From contig VBKI01000058.1 in NCBI GenBank assembly GCA_005879535.1, forward strand, positions 78,000 to 141,999: a stretch of DNA of 64,000 nt. Direction: 5' to 3'. How positions within the stretch are numbered: the first letter of the stretch is position 1; every line of letters begins with the position of its first letter. The notes under the pieces are model-generated. The model did no database searches. It was not told where the DNA came from and was given only the letters and a program-made list of their open reading frames with translations. The DNA comes from Deltaproteobacteria bacterium (GTDB lineage: Bacteria; Myxococcota; Myxococcia; Myxococcales; 40CM-4-68-19). Shown in pieces: positions 19,313-27,548 of the stretch. Position numbers and translations under genes: made by a program.

Positions 19313-19829
19313 ATGTCAGTTTCCCGCGCTCGATGCGCGCGCAGATGGTCAGTTGGTGCGGACGAAGGCGATCGCCGACCAGCTCGTCGACGCGCCGCGT
19401 CTGCTGCACGACGAGGTAATCGGCGATCAGGCTCCGGTGGCAGCGCCAGGGAACGGCCTCGGCGCACATCACCGCGGTGCGCGACCGCCGCGCCAGGCCG
19501 AGCAGCTTCCGGATGCCGGCGCGGAACTCCGCCGTACGCATGTGGTCTGCATAATTGCGGAAGCCACGGTTGCGCCAGCAAGGTCGCGGCGACGGGTCCG
19601 GGCCCTTGCCGCGGCGGCCCGCCAGCTCCGGAACGGCGACATACCTGATTCCCGCGCGTCCGAGGGCGGCGCCGAGACGTCGTTCGCCAAACTGTGGCAT
19701 CGCCCGCGATCCGCGCAGCTTCCTGACGTCCGCGACGATGCCGACGCGCTGCTCGTGAAGGAGCGCGAGGAACTCGTGCAGCGATCGGTTCGAATGGCCG
19801 ACGGTGATGATCCGCGCGGCCCTCGTCAG
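19299..19829 (-). CDS. DUF488 family protein
   Basis: A cytoplasmic protein of about 176 residues with the DUF488 hallmarks: ITVGHSNRSLHEF at the N-terminus, a cysteine-containing motif VMCAEAVPWRCHRSLIADYL and a C-terminal HQL. The function is not established; the conserved CaE..p..CHR motif suggests a nucleotide- or metal-linked activity. No ATG, GTG or TTG lies in frame upstream within a sensible distance. The best candidate is a CTG at 19829 that overlaps the TGA of the GNAT gene (CTGA), implying coupling and a rare start. Its own end overlaps the rhodanese start. Confidence 0.85.
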   Translation of the reverse strand: MTRAARIITVGHSNRSLHEFLALLHEQRVGIVADVRKLRGSRAMPQFGERRLGAALGRAGIRYVAVPELAGRRGKGPDPSPRPCWRNRGFRNYADHMRTAEFRAGIRKLLGLARRSRTAVMCAEAVPWRCHRSLIADYLVVQQTRRVDELVGDRLRPHQLTICARIERGKLTYDLA

Positions 19830-20350
19830 TGCCCCCGCAGTCGCTTCTGCATCGTGCGGCGCACCGTCTCGTACCCCAGGTCCTTGAAGAGGTCGCGCGC
19901 CCGCCGGTTGTTGCCGGCAACCTCCAGCGCAATCACCTCGATGCCCCGCTCCTTCGCCTCCTGCTCGGCCTTCTGCATGAGTAGCCTTCCGTAGTTCTGG
20001 CCGCGGCCCTCGCGCACCACGCCGAGCGTCGTTACTTGTAGTGTTGGCGTCCCGTGGCGGGCGTCGTCGCGCTCGGTCAGCCAGAGGTGCCCGAGGTAGC
20101 GGCCGTCGTCTCCTTCGAGTACCCAGAGCTGTGCGCCGGGACGGCGAAAGCCGTTCCTGCTGAAGCCCATCTTCACGTCGAGGAGCGCGGGGAACCGCTC
20201 CCGGAAGATCGCGCGCTCCTCTTCCGTCGAGTCGCCGAGGGAGTCGAGCTGCGTCTCCAGCTCCAGCGCCGTGAACTGGGCCCAATCCCTGGGAGCGTAC
20301 GGACGGAGGCGTGGCATGGCCGGGCGTGTTAGCGAAATGTGGGCCGCCAT
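19826..20350 (-). CDS. GNAT family N-acetyltransferase
   Basis: A 174-residue acetyltransferase of the GNAT fold. The acetyl-CoA pyrophosphate loop is in VVREGRGQNYGRLLM, followed by EVAGNNRRARDLFKDLGYE, the family's last helix-strand element. An ATG at 20317 (MPRLRPYAPRDW) matches the usual GNAT start better and would give 163 residues; the 20350 start adds an untypical leader and neither has a strong Shine-Dalgarno. It heads the GNAT-DUF488-rhodanese set, divergent from the unknown gene at 20415. The acetylated substrate is not predictable. Confidence 0.85.
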   Translation of the reverse strand: MAAHISLTRPAMPRLRPYAPRDWAQFTALELETQLDSLGDSTEEERAIFRERFPALLDVKMGFSRNGFRRPGAQLWVLEGDDGRYLGHLWLTERDDARHGTPTLQVTTLGVVREGRGQNYGRLLMQKAEQEAKERGIEVIALEVAGNNRRARDLFKDLGYETVRRTMQKRLRGH

Positions 20351-20414
20351 TCAAGGTGGGCCTTGCATCCGCCTTCAGTTTCCGCTTGAAGGAGCCTTCG
20401 GCTCGGAGGAGCGC

Positions 20415-21458
20415 GTGGCACGCAAGAAGGGCAGAGGGCCAGGACCGGGACCAGGCGGGCCACCGCAGAAGCCCGCAGGCATTGCCGGAAGCGGCGGCGG
20501 AGGCGGCTGGGCGCCGCTGCGCGACGCCATCCGGAGAGACGTCGAGCAGGCCGTTGCCGCGCTCGCCTTCGCCGAGCGGCTGCACCAGAAGATGGATACG
20601 CAGCGGCGCGCGTTCCTCGATTTTCCCCGCATCATGGAGCAGCTCCGGTCGGGCGCGATGGAGCGGCTGACCGCTTCGCTCTCGCGGCTGTACGAGGGAG
20701 GGCAGGGTTTCGACCTGCAGCGCTTCCTTCGCGATCTCCCTTTGGCGCTGGGCCAGCTGGCTGCGGCTGATAAAAGCAAATCGCAACCAGCAGCACCGGC
20801 GCCTGCGGAGAATGCACCGGCGCCTGCGGAGGCAGGCGCCGGAACGTTACTCGGGGCCGACTCGCAGGCGGAGGCGCCGCCGCCCGTTCCCGTCCCCGAT
20901 GTTCAGCAAGCCGAAGGTCCCGGACCCCTGAGCCCCCGCCTGGAGCTCCGCGCCAAGCTCCTCGCCGCCGCCCCAAATCTGGCCAAGGCGGCCCAAAGCT
21001 ACCGCCGCAACGTCGCCACCCTCCGGCGCGCCGCCCTACCGCGCCGCTCTCCAGGCCCGTGGCGCGCCGACCGCGAAGTGCTCGAAGAGGCCTCTCGCGC
21101 CGTCGAATTCGTGCAGAAGCTCCACGACGCCTACGCCGAAGCCTGGGCCGACCAGCCGCTGCCGAAGGACCTCGGCGATCAAACGGCGGCGGAGCTGGAT
21201 CGCTTCCTCGCCTGGACCCAGCTCGACCGCTATGTCGAGCTGGCGGTGCTCGCGTCCACGAACACGCTGCGTCCGGGGAAGCCCGGCCAGCACGTGATCA
21301 GCGCACCCAAGGAAGCGGCATCTCATCCCCCGCCGGTCAGCGAGGCCTCGCCGGGAGCCATCGTGGCGGATTCCGATCCCGGACCCGCGGGAGAACCGGA
21401 AGAAGAGCGGTCCGCGCCGCCACCGCCCATCGCGGAACCCGAGCCAGGCCGCGCCTGA
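20415..21458 (+). CDS. Unknown protein with proline/alanine-rich linker
   Basis: A 347-residue protein of no recognised family. GTG 20415 is chosen because GGAGG stands about seven bases upstream and a basic glycine-rich start (VARKKGRGPGPGPGG) follows. Two helical domains (about 35-120 and 180-280) flank a low-complexity linker with a 7-residue repeat (APAPAEN/APAPAEA) encoded by an 18-bp direct repeat at 20793 and 20814. The tail is proline- and acid-rich. There is no signal peptide or membrane helix, so it is probably cytoplasmic. Its stop overlaps the start of the barrel protein gene (TGATG), so the two are coupled. A 10-bp perfect hairpin (20819-20842) lies in the linker. Confidence 0.7.
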   Translation: MARKKGRGPGPGPGGPPQKPAGIAGSGGGGGWAPLRDAIRRDVEQAVAALAFAERLHQKMDTQRRAFLDFPRIMEQLRSGAMERLTASLSRLYEGGQGFDLQRFLRDLPLALGQLAAADKSKSQPAAPAPAENAPAPAEAGAGTLLGADSQAEAPPPVPVPDVQQAEGPGPLSPRLELRAKLLAAAPNLAKAAQSYRRNVATLRRAALPRRSPGPWRADREVLEEASRAVEFVQKLHDAYAEAWADQPLPKDLGDQTAAELDRFLAWTQLDRYVELAVLASTNTLRPGKPGQHVISAPKEAASHPPPVSEASPGAIVADSDPGPAGEPEEERSAPPPPIAEPEPGRA

Positions 21459-22657
21459 TGCGCGCGCTCGCCGCCGCAATGGCGGTGGCGATGGCCGCCT
21501 CACCCGCGCTGGCCGACGAGAATCCCCTCTTCTTCCAGGCGACGGTGGCCACGCAGGCGCACCCGTCGTTCCATGCGCCGTACAGTGGGATGAACAGCCT
21601 TCATCCCGAGGCAGAATCCGCGCTGTCGGTCGTCATGGATTTGGGCGCCAGAATCCATCCCTGGATCGGAGCGGAGATCGTCGTGCAGCCCGAGCTCGCT
21701 GGCGGCCGCGGACTCAGCTCGACGCTGGGCGTTGCGGCGTATCCGAGCGGCGAGGTCTACCGCATCGGGAACCCGGAGCCCGCCCTGACCCTCGCAAAGC
21801 TGTCGCTGCGACAAAAGGCGGGCCCTGTGACTGTGACGCTCGGCAAGCTCAGCACGCCGGATCTCTTCGACAACAACCCGGTATCGAACGATCCCCACAT
21901 GCGCTTCATGAGCTGGGGACTCTGGGCCTCCGCTGCTTACGACTACCCGGCCGACGTGCGCGGAGCCACCTGGGGAATCGCGCTGGACTACACCCATCTG
22001 TGGTGGTCGGCGAGAGCCGGGATGTTCCTCGAGCCCCAGGTCGCCAACGGAGCGACGCTCGAGCGCGACTTTACCAAGGCGCGGGGCCTGGTGGGGCAAC
22101 TGGAAGCGCGCTCGGAGCGCGGCGCAGTGCGCGTTCTCGGTTTCATGAATACGGCGCACATGGGAAGCTACGCGCAGGCGACGGCGCGGCACGTCGACGT
22201 CTCCGAAACCCGCGCCGACGGGCGAACCAAAGCGGGCATGGCCGCGAGCGCCAACTACGACTTCGGAGGCGGCCGCGGTGCCTTCGCGCGGGCGAGCTTC
22301 AACGACGGCCAGAACGAGACCTGGGCGTTCACCGAGATCGATCGGTCGTTCGCCATCGGCGCCGTCCACGCGGGCGGCCCGTGGAGAAGGGAGCGGGACG
22401 AGGCGGGCGCGGCGCTGGTCTTCTCCGCGCTCTCGGCGGCGCATCGCGCATACCTCGCTTCCGGCGGTTACGGGTTTCTCATCGGCGACGGCGCCCTTCG
22501 TTACGGGACGGAAGTCCTGGCCGAGGTCTTCCATCGGGTGGCCCTCAGCGAGCAGGTCTCCCTCGGCGCCAACTACCAGCCGCTCTTCAATCCGGCGTTC
22601 AACCGCGACCGCGGTCCAGTGCACATCTTCACAGCCCGGGCGCACGTGGCGTTCTGA
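21458..22657 (+). CDS. Predicted outer-membrane beta-barrel protein
   Basis: A 399-residue exported protein. Residues 1-20 are a signal peptide cleaved after ALA (AASPALADEN). The mature chain alternates polar and aromatic residues in many predicted strands (GATWGIALDYTHLWWSARAG, GVAAYPSGEVY, HIFTARAHVAF) and ends in phenylalanine, as expected for a BAM-assembled porin. The strand NDPHMRFMSWGLWASAAYDY resembles OprB-like carbohydrate porins, but no family is certain. The start overlaps the stop of the preceding gene. The 2-oxoacid dehydrogenase genes follow 42 bases downstream, perhaps in the same transcript. Confidence 0.75.
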   Translation: MRALAAAMAVAMAASPALADENPLFFQATVATQAHPSFHAPYSGMNSLHPEAESALSVVMDLGARIHPWIGAEIVVQPELAGGRGLSSTLGVAAYPSGEVYRIGNPEPALTLAKLSLRQKAGPVTVTLGKLSTPDLFDNNPVSNDPHMRFMSWGLWASAAYDYPADVRGATWGIALDYTHLWWSARAGMFLEPQVANGATLERDFTKARGLVGQLEARSERGAVRVLGFMNTAHMGSYAQATARHVDVSETRADGRTKAGMAASANYDFGGGRGAFARASFNDGQNETWAFTEIDRSFAIGAVHAGGPWRRERDEAGAALVFSALSAAHRAYLASGGYGFLIGDGALRYGTEVLAEVFHRVALSEQVSLGANYQPLFNPAFNRDRGPVHIFTARAHVAF

Positions 22658-22699
22658 TGCCCGTTGCGCTAAACGAAGCGCGCGCGAAGGAGACCGCTC

Positions 22700-23725
22700 G
22701 TGAGCACCAGCCTCCGGCCCGTCCGCTCGCCCCCCGCGGCGGAGCTCTCGCCAGAGCTCCTGCTCCAGATGCATTCGCTGATGGTGAAGGCCCGCGTCCT
22801 CGAGGAACGCCTGATCCAGATGTACAAGCAAGGCGACGGCTACTTCTGGATCGGCGGACCCGGCGAAGAGGCGTTCAACGTGCCGCTCGGGCTCCTGATC
22901 CACAAAGGGCAGGGCCCGCAGTACGACTACTGCCACTTCCATTACCGGAACTCCGCCACGCTGCTGGCGATGGGCGCCGATCCACTCGATGCGATGCGCC
23001 AGATGAAGAACACCTCCACCGATCCGTATTCGGGCGGGCGGAACTTCGTCGGCCACTACTCGATCCGGGAATGGAACGTGGTCCCTGTCTCCAGCCCCAT
23101 CGAAGTCCAGTACTCGATGGCGCCGGGCACGGCCATCGCCAACAAGCGCGCCGGCGGGCGCGGCATCACCATCGTGACCGGCGGGGACGCCGGCACCGCC
23201 GAGGGCGATTTCTCCACCTGCCTGATCTGGTCGTCGCGGCCCGCCAGTCCACTGCCGGTGCTGATCGTCGTCACCAACAACAAGTGGGGGATCTCGACGC
23301 AGTACCAGGGCCAGCACGGCGAGAAGCGGATCAGCGATCGCGGCAAGGCCTTCGGCATCGAGAGCAAGACCATCGACGGCAACGATCCCGAAGTGAGCTA
23401 CCGCGAGCTCTCCGCCGCGATGGAGTACGTGCGGGCGGAGCGCAAGCCCTTCCTCCTGGAGGCGGTGCTGAGTCGGCTCTACGGCCACAGCTCGGCGTCG
23501 GGTGCCAATCGCGTGAACGACGAGGCCGACTGCATCACCGGATTCGAGCGCCGGCTGGAGGAGCGGGGCCTGCTCAAGCGCCAGCAGATCGACGAGCTGC
23601 GCGCTCAGTTCAGTGCCGAGCTGCTCGCGGCGCACAAGCGCGTCAAGGAGGAGCCGCAGCCGGATCCGAAGAGCATCTACGAGCACGTCTTCGCCGAGCG
23701 CGACCTGGTGGGGGGCGGGGAATGA
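22700..23725 (+). CDS. 2-oxoacid dehydrogenase E1 component, alpha subunit
   Basis: A 341-residue thiamine-diphosphate enzyme subunit (pyruvate, branched-chain 2-oxoacid or acetoin dehydrogenase E1 alpha). The ThDP/Mg motif runs from GGDAGTAEGDF to VTNNKWG, about 30 residues later. A phosphorylation-loop-like region HSSASGANR is also present. The E1 beta gene follows with an ATGA overlap, as in an alpha2beta2 E1. The E2 and E3 genes are not in the window. Substrate choice among pyruvate, branched-chain oxoacids and acetoin cannot be made from sequence alone; the SGGRNFVGHYS segment is closest to branched-chain and pyruvate types. Confidence 0.9.
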   Translation: MSTSLRPVRSPPAAELSPELLLQMHSLMVKARVLEERLIQMYKQGDGYFWIGGPGEEAFNVPLGLLIHKGQGPQYDYCHFHYRNSATLLAMGADPLDAMRQMKNTSTDPYSGGRNFVGHYSIREWNVVPVSSPIEVQYSMAPGTAIANKRAGGRGITIVTGGDAGTAEGDFSTCLIWSSRPASPLPVLIVVTNNKWGISTQYQGQHGEKRISDRGKAFGIESKTIDGNDPEVSYRELSAAMEYVRAERKPFLLEAVLSRLYGHSSASGANRVNDEADCITGFERRLEERGLLKRQQIDELRAQFSAELLAAHKRVKEEPQPDPKSIYEHVFAERDLVGGGE

Positions 23726-24783
23726 GCAACATGGTGCAGGCGATCCGGATGGCCCTGCACGTCGGCGAGGAGCGCCATCGCGTCACCGACATCTTCGGCG
23801 AGGACGTCGGCCCTCCGCTCGGCGGCGCCTTCACTGCGACGCAGGGCTTGAAGACGGCGTGGAACACGCCGCTCGATGAGCGTGGGGTGGTAGGCACCAG
23901 CATCGGCCTCGGGCTCGCCGGCTGCCGCAACGTCGCGGAGATCCAGTTCTGCGACTACGCGTTCAATACCATCGATCTGCTCAAGCTTGCGGGCATGCAG
24001 TACTGGGCCTCGAACGGAACCTGGAACTGCCCGATCACCATCATGACGCCCGTCGGGTCGGGCATCCGCGGCAGCATCTACCACTCGCATTCCTTCGACA
24101 CGACGGCGACGCACATTCCTGGCTTCAAAATCGCGATCCCTTCGACTCCGCTCGACGCGTACGGGCTGCTGCTGTCGTGCATCGTGGACCCGAATCCCTG
24201 TTTCTTCCTCGTGCCCAAGGCGCTGATGCGGGTGCGCTCGCTGCCGGGGGAGGAGATCCCGGGCGAGCCCGGCGACGACCGCGCGCTCTCGAAATTGATC
24301 GATGCTCCGCTGGGCGATCGGACGTCGTGGAAGCCGCAGTGGCCCGATACCCCGGATCACTTCGTGCCCTTCGGCGAGGGGCGCACCGTCCGGGCTGGCC
24401 GCGATCTCACCGTGGTCAGCTATGGGCGCACGCTGCCCTTGTGCGTGAAGGCGGCCGAAGCACTCGCCCCCGAGGGCATCGAGGCGGAAGTCATCGATCT
24501 CCGGTCGCTGCACCCGTACGACTGGACCCGCATCGCCGAGTCCGTGCGCCGCACCGGACGCCTCCTGTGCGTGAACGAGGACACCGAGATCACCAACTTC
24601 GGCGAGCACCTGATCCGGCGCACCGTCGAGGAGCTCTTCTACGAGCTGATCGCTCCGCCGCGCCTGCTGGCCGGAGCGCACGTTCCGGGCATCGGGCTGG
24701 CCGACAATCTGGAAATGGCGTCGGTTCCGCAGCTTCCGTCGATCAGCGAAGCCATCCGCTCACTGGCGAGGATCGAACCATGA
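23722..24783 (+). CDS. 2-oxoacid dehydrogenase E1 component, beta subunit
   Basis: A 353-residue beta subunit of the same E1 enzyme. Family marks are the ThDP glutamate in IFGEDVG, the GIGLGLAG and IQFCDYAFNTIDLL blocks, and the C-terminal transketolase domain (VVSYGRTLPLC, DLRSLHPYDW, EDTEITNFGEHL). The start ATG 23722 overlaps the alpha-subunit stop. The length is slightly above the usual 325-340 because of an insertion near residues 195-220 (SKLIDAPLGDRTSWKPQWPD). The gene is convergent with the DCC-family gene at 24794. Confidence 0.9.
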   Translation: MSNMVQAIRMALHVGEERHRVTDIFGEDVGPPLGGAFTATQGLKTAWNTPLDERGVVGTSIGLGLAGCRNVAEIQFCDYAFNTIDLLKLAGMQYWASNGTWNCPITIMTPVGSGIRGSIYHSHSFDTTATHIPGFKIAIPSTPLDAYGLLLSCIVDPNPCFFLVPKALMRVRSLPGEEIPGEPGDDRALSKLIDAPLGDRTSWKPQWPDTPDHFVPFGEGRTVRAGRDLTVVSYGRTLPLCVKAAEALAPEGIEAEVIDLRSLHPYDWTRIAESVRRTGRLLCVNEDTEITNFGEHLIRRTVEELFYELIAPPRLLAGAHVPGIGLADNLEMASVPQLPSISEAIRSLARIEP

Positions 24784-24793
24784 CCGTCCTCGC

Positions 24794-25162
24794 CTACCTC
24801 TTCCGATCCGGTATGGCGCAGGCCCGCATCCCCAGGGCCGCCGAGATGCGGTGGCGGTTTCGCGCGAATCTGTCGTAGCACCAGCCGGCGAGGTTGCGGA
24901 TGCCCGGCGCGCGCAATAGCGCCGCGATCGGCGCCCACGCCGGGAGCTCGCGAAGCACGCGCGCGACCCCTTCGGCGCGCACCAGCTTCCGCGCGCCGTC
25001 CAGGACGATCATCGTATGCTCGGTCTCTTCGCGCGAGACCCCGGACGGCAGCTGGGCGAGGTCGTTGCCGACGAACTGGAACACGCCCTTGCGGTCGCGC
25101 TTCCGCAGCCACGCGACCGACGCCTGGCAAACCCCGCAGTCTGCGTCGTACACGACGATCAT
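24794..25162 (-). CDS. DCC family (DUF393) thiol-disulfide oxidoreductase-like protein
   Basis: A 122-residue protein with the N-terminal signature YDADCGVCQASV, the DxDCGxC thioredoxin-like motif that names the DCC/DUF393 family. A second block, WAPIAALLRAPGIRNLAGWCYD, is also typical (normally followed by NR). These proteins are predicted redox proteins without a defined substrate. The ATG at 25162 overlaps the stop of the preceding gene (ATGA), making this the last gene of a four-gene operon with the PEGA, YidD-like and TPR-like genes. The last 15 residues are untypical for the family. Confidence 0.85.
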   Translation of the reverse strand: MIVVYDADCGVCQASVAWLRKRDRKGVFQFVGNDLAQLPSGVSREETEHTMIVLDGARKLVRAEGVARVLRELPAWAPIAALLRAPGIRNLAGWCYDRFARNRHRISAALGMRACAIPDRKR

Positions 25163-25941
25163 TTCGATTCCCTGCCTGCGCCCGGCAGCTCCGGAAACAG
25201 GACCCTTTCGATCGGCACGATCCGGCGCCCCCGCTCCTCTTCGTTCCGTTCGCTGGCGAGCGACACGGAACTGACGATGCCGCCCACATAGAATAACGAT
25301 GCCACGAGGCCCGCGGCGATCGCTGGCCACACTAGTCCGGCGCGCGCAAGCTCGACGGTAGAGCCAATGGAGACGGCGTTGAGGGTGAACGCGACTGCTG
25401 AATCCGACCAAAGCCCCAAGCTTGCATGACCTGCGCCGGGAAGCGCGGCGCTCAAGACACCGACGAACGCCGGCGATATCGAGGGTCGCTCGCGCAGGTC
25501 TCGAGCCTGCGCCAGCAGCGAGGGCGGGATCGGACCGTCCCGCTCTTTCACGAGATTGAGATAGAGAGCCGCTCGCCCGCGAAGATCTTCGTCATGGGCG
25601 CTTTCGATCCAGCGCCGGAAGGCCGTTTCATCGCCTCCTTTCAATCGCAGCCACGCCGCCGTGAACGTCAACAACTCTCGATCGCGTAGATCAGGCGCGG
25701 CGGACAGTTCATGGAACGCAGCGTCGGAATCGCCCAGCATCCAAAGACTGTAGGCGTCACGGATCGCGTACCAGATTCGGGCCCCCGGCGTCGATGCGAG
25801 GGATTGACCGACGATGCAGTGGACGTGCGCATCGAAGAACCTTTGGCGTGCGATCAGGCTCTCGATCCGATCGCGGGCGGCGCCGTCGGTGGCCTCGACG
25901 ACGAGCGACGCCGCGAACAATGCCGCGATCACCTCGTGCAT
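25159..25941 (-). CDS. Exported helical-repeat membrane protein of the YidD-like operon
   Basis: A 260-residue protein of unknown family. It has an N-terminal signal segment (EVIAALFAASLVVEA) and a helical, TPR-like middle (residues 25-140: LWMLGDSDAAFHELSAAPDL). The C-terminal region has two or three membrane segments, including ALPGAGHASLGLWSDSAVAF and LVWPAIAAGLVASLFYVGG. The PGAGH..LG..S...AF pattern resembles a small group of membrane proteins found beside YidD-like genes, which supports functional linkage. The start overlaps the YidD-like stop by 13 bases and its stop overlaps the DCC gene start. Probably an inner-membrane protein with a periplasmic helical domain. Confidence 0.75.
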   Translation of the reverse strand: MHEVIAALFAASLVVEATDGAARDRIESLIARQRFFDAHVHCIVGQSLASTPGARIWYAIRDAYSLWMLGDSDAAFHELSAAPDLRDRELLTFTAAWLRLKGGDETAFRRWIESAHDEDLRGRAALYLNLVKERDGPIPPSLLAQARDLRERPSISPAFVGVLSAALPGAGHASLGLWSDSAVAFTLNAVSIGSTVELARAGLVWPAIAAGLVASLFYVGGIVSSVSLASERNEEERGRRIVPIERVLFPELPGAGRESK

Positions 25942-26297
25942 CGCAGCTCGCTGTCAAACCAGCGGAGCCGACCGCGGTAGATGGCATGAGACGGCTGCGA
26001 TCGAGAGATATCCGGCTCCTCGAGCAGGCGTGCGAACGCGGCGTACGTCGACGGGACCACGCCGCACGCGCGCATTCCTCGCACCAGGAATTCGCTGTCC
26101 GAAGGTAGCCATGGACAATTGCTGCCGAGGATCGGCCGCAGCAAAGCCCGATACGCTGCGACGGCGCTGCCGGCCGGCGCCGCTGTCTCCAGCGTTCCAT
26201 GACCGCGCGCCAATTCGTCGATGACGCTTGCGGCCCTCGGCGCACGCGGACCGGCGCAAGCCGCCGCTACGATGCACAAAGTCAAACGACCGATCAC
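25929..26297 (-). CDS. Divergent YidD-like lipoprotein
   Basis: A 122-residue protein. GTG 26297 overlaps the stop of the PEGA gene (GTGA) and opens a lipoprotein signal peptide, IGRLTLCIVAAAC, with Cys14 as the lipidation residue. Residues 48-100 align by eye with the membrane-protein insertion efficiency factor YidD: AAYRALLRPILGSNCPWLPS against the family pattern YqrlISPLLGp.CrfyPtCS. The first family cysteine is kept (Cys61), but the second is replaced (PSDSEF instead of PTCSxY) and the KCHP motif is missing. Canonical YidD is cytosolic or peripheral; this one is predicted to be anchored outside the inner membrane, so the role must differ. Confidence 0.72.
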   Translation of the reverse strand: MIGRLTLCIVAAACAGPRAPRAASVIDELARGHGTLETAAPAGSAVAAYRALLRPILGSNCPWLPSDSEFLVRGMRACGVVPSTYAAFARLLEEPDISRSQPSHAIYRGRLRWFDSELRCTR

Positions 26298-26719
26298 TGT
26301 CCCGCATCCGCCGCACGACTGGGCGCGGGCGGCGGGGCTTCGGTGCTCTGCCGCTGAACCGGCGTAGACTGCTGCTGGGCCAGAACCAGTTCGTAACGAT
26401 GCTCGGGCTTGTAGTTCATGATCCAGAGAAAGGGAACCAGCACGAGGGCGCCTCCGATGCACGCTCCGACGGAGAATTCCTCGTTGCGCTGAAGCGCCGC
26501 ATTGGTTTCCTGATAGCCGTCCTTTACCAGCCTCAAGTGCGTGGTTGAGCCGACGATCTTCTGGTCGGAATAGGAGTAGGGAGTCTGTCCCTTGAACTCG
26601 CCGTCCGCGTAGACCTTGGCCCCCTCCGGGACGGTGTGGATCACCGTCATGCTGGCGCAGCCGTGGAGCAGCGACCCAGCCGCCATCGCGCAGGTAACGT
26701 GCATACGAATGGAATGCAT
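26294..26719 (-). CDS. PEGA-domain lipoprotein
   Basis: A 141-residue lipoprotein. The lipobox LLHGC places the lipidated cysteine at residue 21. Residues 26-70 are a PEGA domain (VIHTVPEGAKVYADGEFKGQ, TPYSYSD), a small β-fold found on bacterial surfaces. Residues 90-112 form a hydrophobic, glycine-rich segment (IGGALVLVPFLWIM) that may re-enter the membrane. The tail is rich in Q, P and A. It heads the four-gene minus-strand operon followed by the YidD-like gene with a GTGA overlap. Related PEGA lipoproteins with the PFLW..Y motif occur near YidD homologues. Confidence 0.8.
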   Translation of the reverse strand: MHSIRMHVTCAMAAGSLLHGCASMTVIHTVPEGAKVYADGEFKGQTPYSYSDQKIVGSTTHLRLVKDGYQETNAALQRNEEFSVGACIGGALVLVPFLWIMNYKPEHRYELVLAQQQSTPVQRQSTEAPPPAPSRAADAGQ

Positions 26720-26935
26720 TTCCCCCTCCAGAGTACGAGCCCAACGTTTTAGTCAAACGGGTAGGGAGATGTAAACACCCCAATCCCACCGCGCGCGCGG
26801 CCCGCGGTGCAGCAGCTCGCCGGCCTCGCGGAGCTGGCTTTGGTCGTGCTTCGGCGCGACGGACCCGTTCCGCCCGAGGGAAGGGATACGCCGCGCTCCG
26901 CGACCGTACCCCGGGGTGCGTGTTAGAGATCCGAC
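26720..26935. other. Divergent intergenic region, possible gene tail on minus strand
   Basis: These 216 bases separate the PEGA operon from the membrane-protein/SPFH operon and should hold both promoters. On the minus strand a frame ending in a TGA at 26753 reads RARWDWGVYISLPV, which looks like the last strand of an outer-membrane barrel or other secreted protein. No matching upstream gene is present. It may be another remnant or may be chance. Confidence 0.3.
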
Positions 26936-27547
26936 ATGGTGCCGGAGAAGTATCGCCTCGCCGCAGTGGGGCGCTTCCTGCTCGAACAATTCGAGCTGCG
27001 CCGTCCTGGCATTCGGGAGTGGTCGCCGCAGATCGAGGCCTCGCTGCGGCAGGACGCCGAGAGCGAGCTGCAGCTGATGGAGAAGCAGGTCCGCGAGATC
27101 GGCATCGACGACGCGACCTACTGGCAGCGCGTCCGCCGTGCGCTCGACGAGATCCTTCTTCCTCGCTACGCGGCACTGGCCACCGGCGAGATCGAGCTGG
27201 CGAAGCGCGACTACGGCATCTGGCGCGGAGGCGACCTGGTCGCGCGCGCCACCTTCGCTCTCGCCGGATTCATCCTCGGCATCATCTGCGTCGAGGTGCC
27301 GTACATTCCCATCCAGGCCAAGTGGTTCCCCGCGCTGCTGTTGGTGCTCGGGCCCTTGTTTCCCGACGCCGTGATGTGGCTCCACCGCCGGCGGTGGCGG
27401 AGAAGGCTCGAGGCGCTGGTCGGCGATCTCCACCGCGCCAGCGAGACGCTGGAGACCTACCGCCCGATGTCCGAGCTGACGCGCGCGCTGGGAATACCTT
27501 CCGAGCTCGCGGAGGCGCCGCCCGTCGCGGCGCGAGAGAGGGGCTGA
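26936..27547 (+). CDS. Membrane protein of unknown function upstream of SPFH genes
   Basis: A 203-residue protein. Residues 1-95 are helical and charged. Residues 103-122 (FALAGFILGIICVEVPYIPI) and 127-143 (FPALLLVLGPLFPDAVMWL) are membrane segments. A basic helical tail follows (HRRRWRRRLEAL). No family is recognised. Its stop is one base before the GTG of the first SPFH gene, so the three genes and truA are one transcription unit. A role with the SPFH pair, for example as membrane partner, is inference from this spacing. Confidence 0.75.
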   Translation: MVPEKYRLAAVGRFLLEQFELRRPGIREWSPQIEASLRQDAESELQLMEKQVREIGIDDATYWQRVRRALDEILLPRYAALATGEIELAKRDYGIWRGGDLVARATFALAGFILGIICVEVPYIPIQAKWFPALLLVLGPLFPDAVMWLHRRRWRRRLEALVGDLHRASETLETYRPMSELTRALGIPSELAEAPPVAARERG

Positions 27548-27548
27548 C

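Noticed and set aside
20793-20831. 18-bp direct repeat as a mobile-element or CRISPR-like repeat
   Set aside because: Only two copies at a 21-base period that encode an in-frame APAPAE linker; a coding low-complexity repeat.
21500-23686. A 728-residue minus-strand open frame over the barrel and E1 alpha genes
   Set aside because: Antisense shadow; the plus-strand genes have signal peptide, ThDP motif and overlaps.
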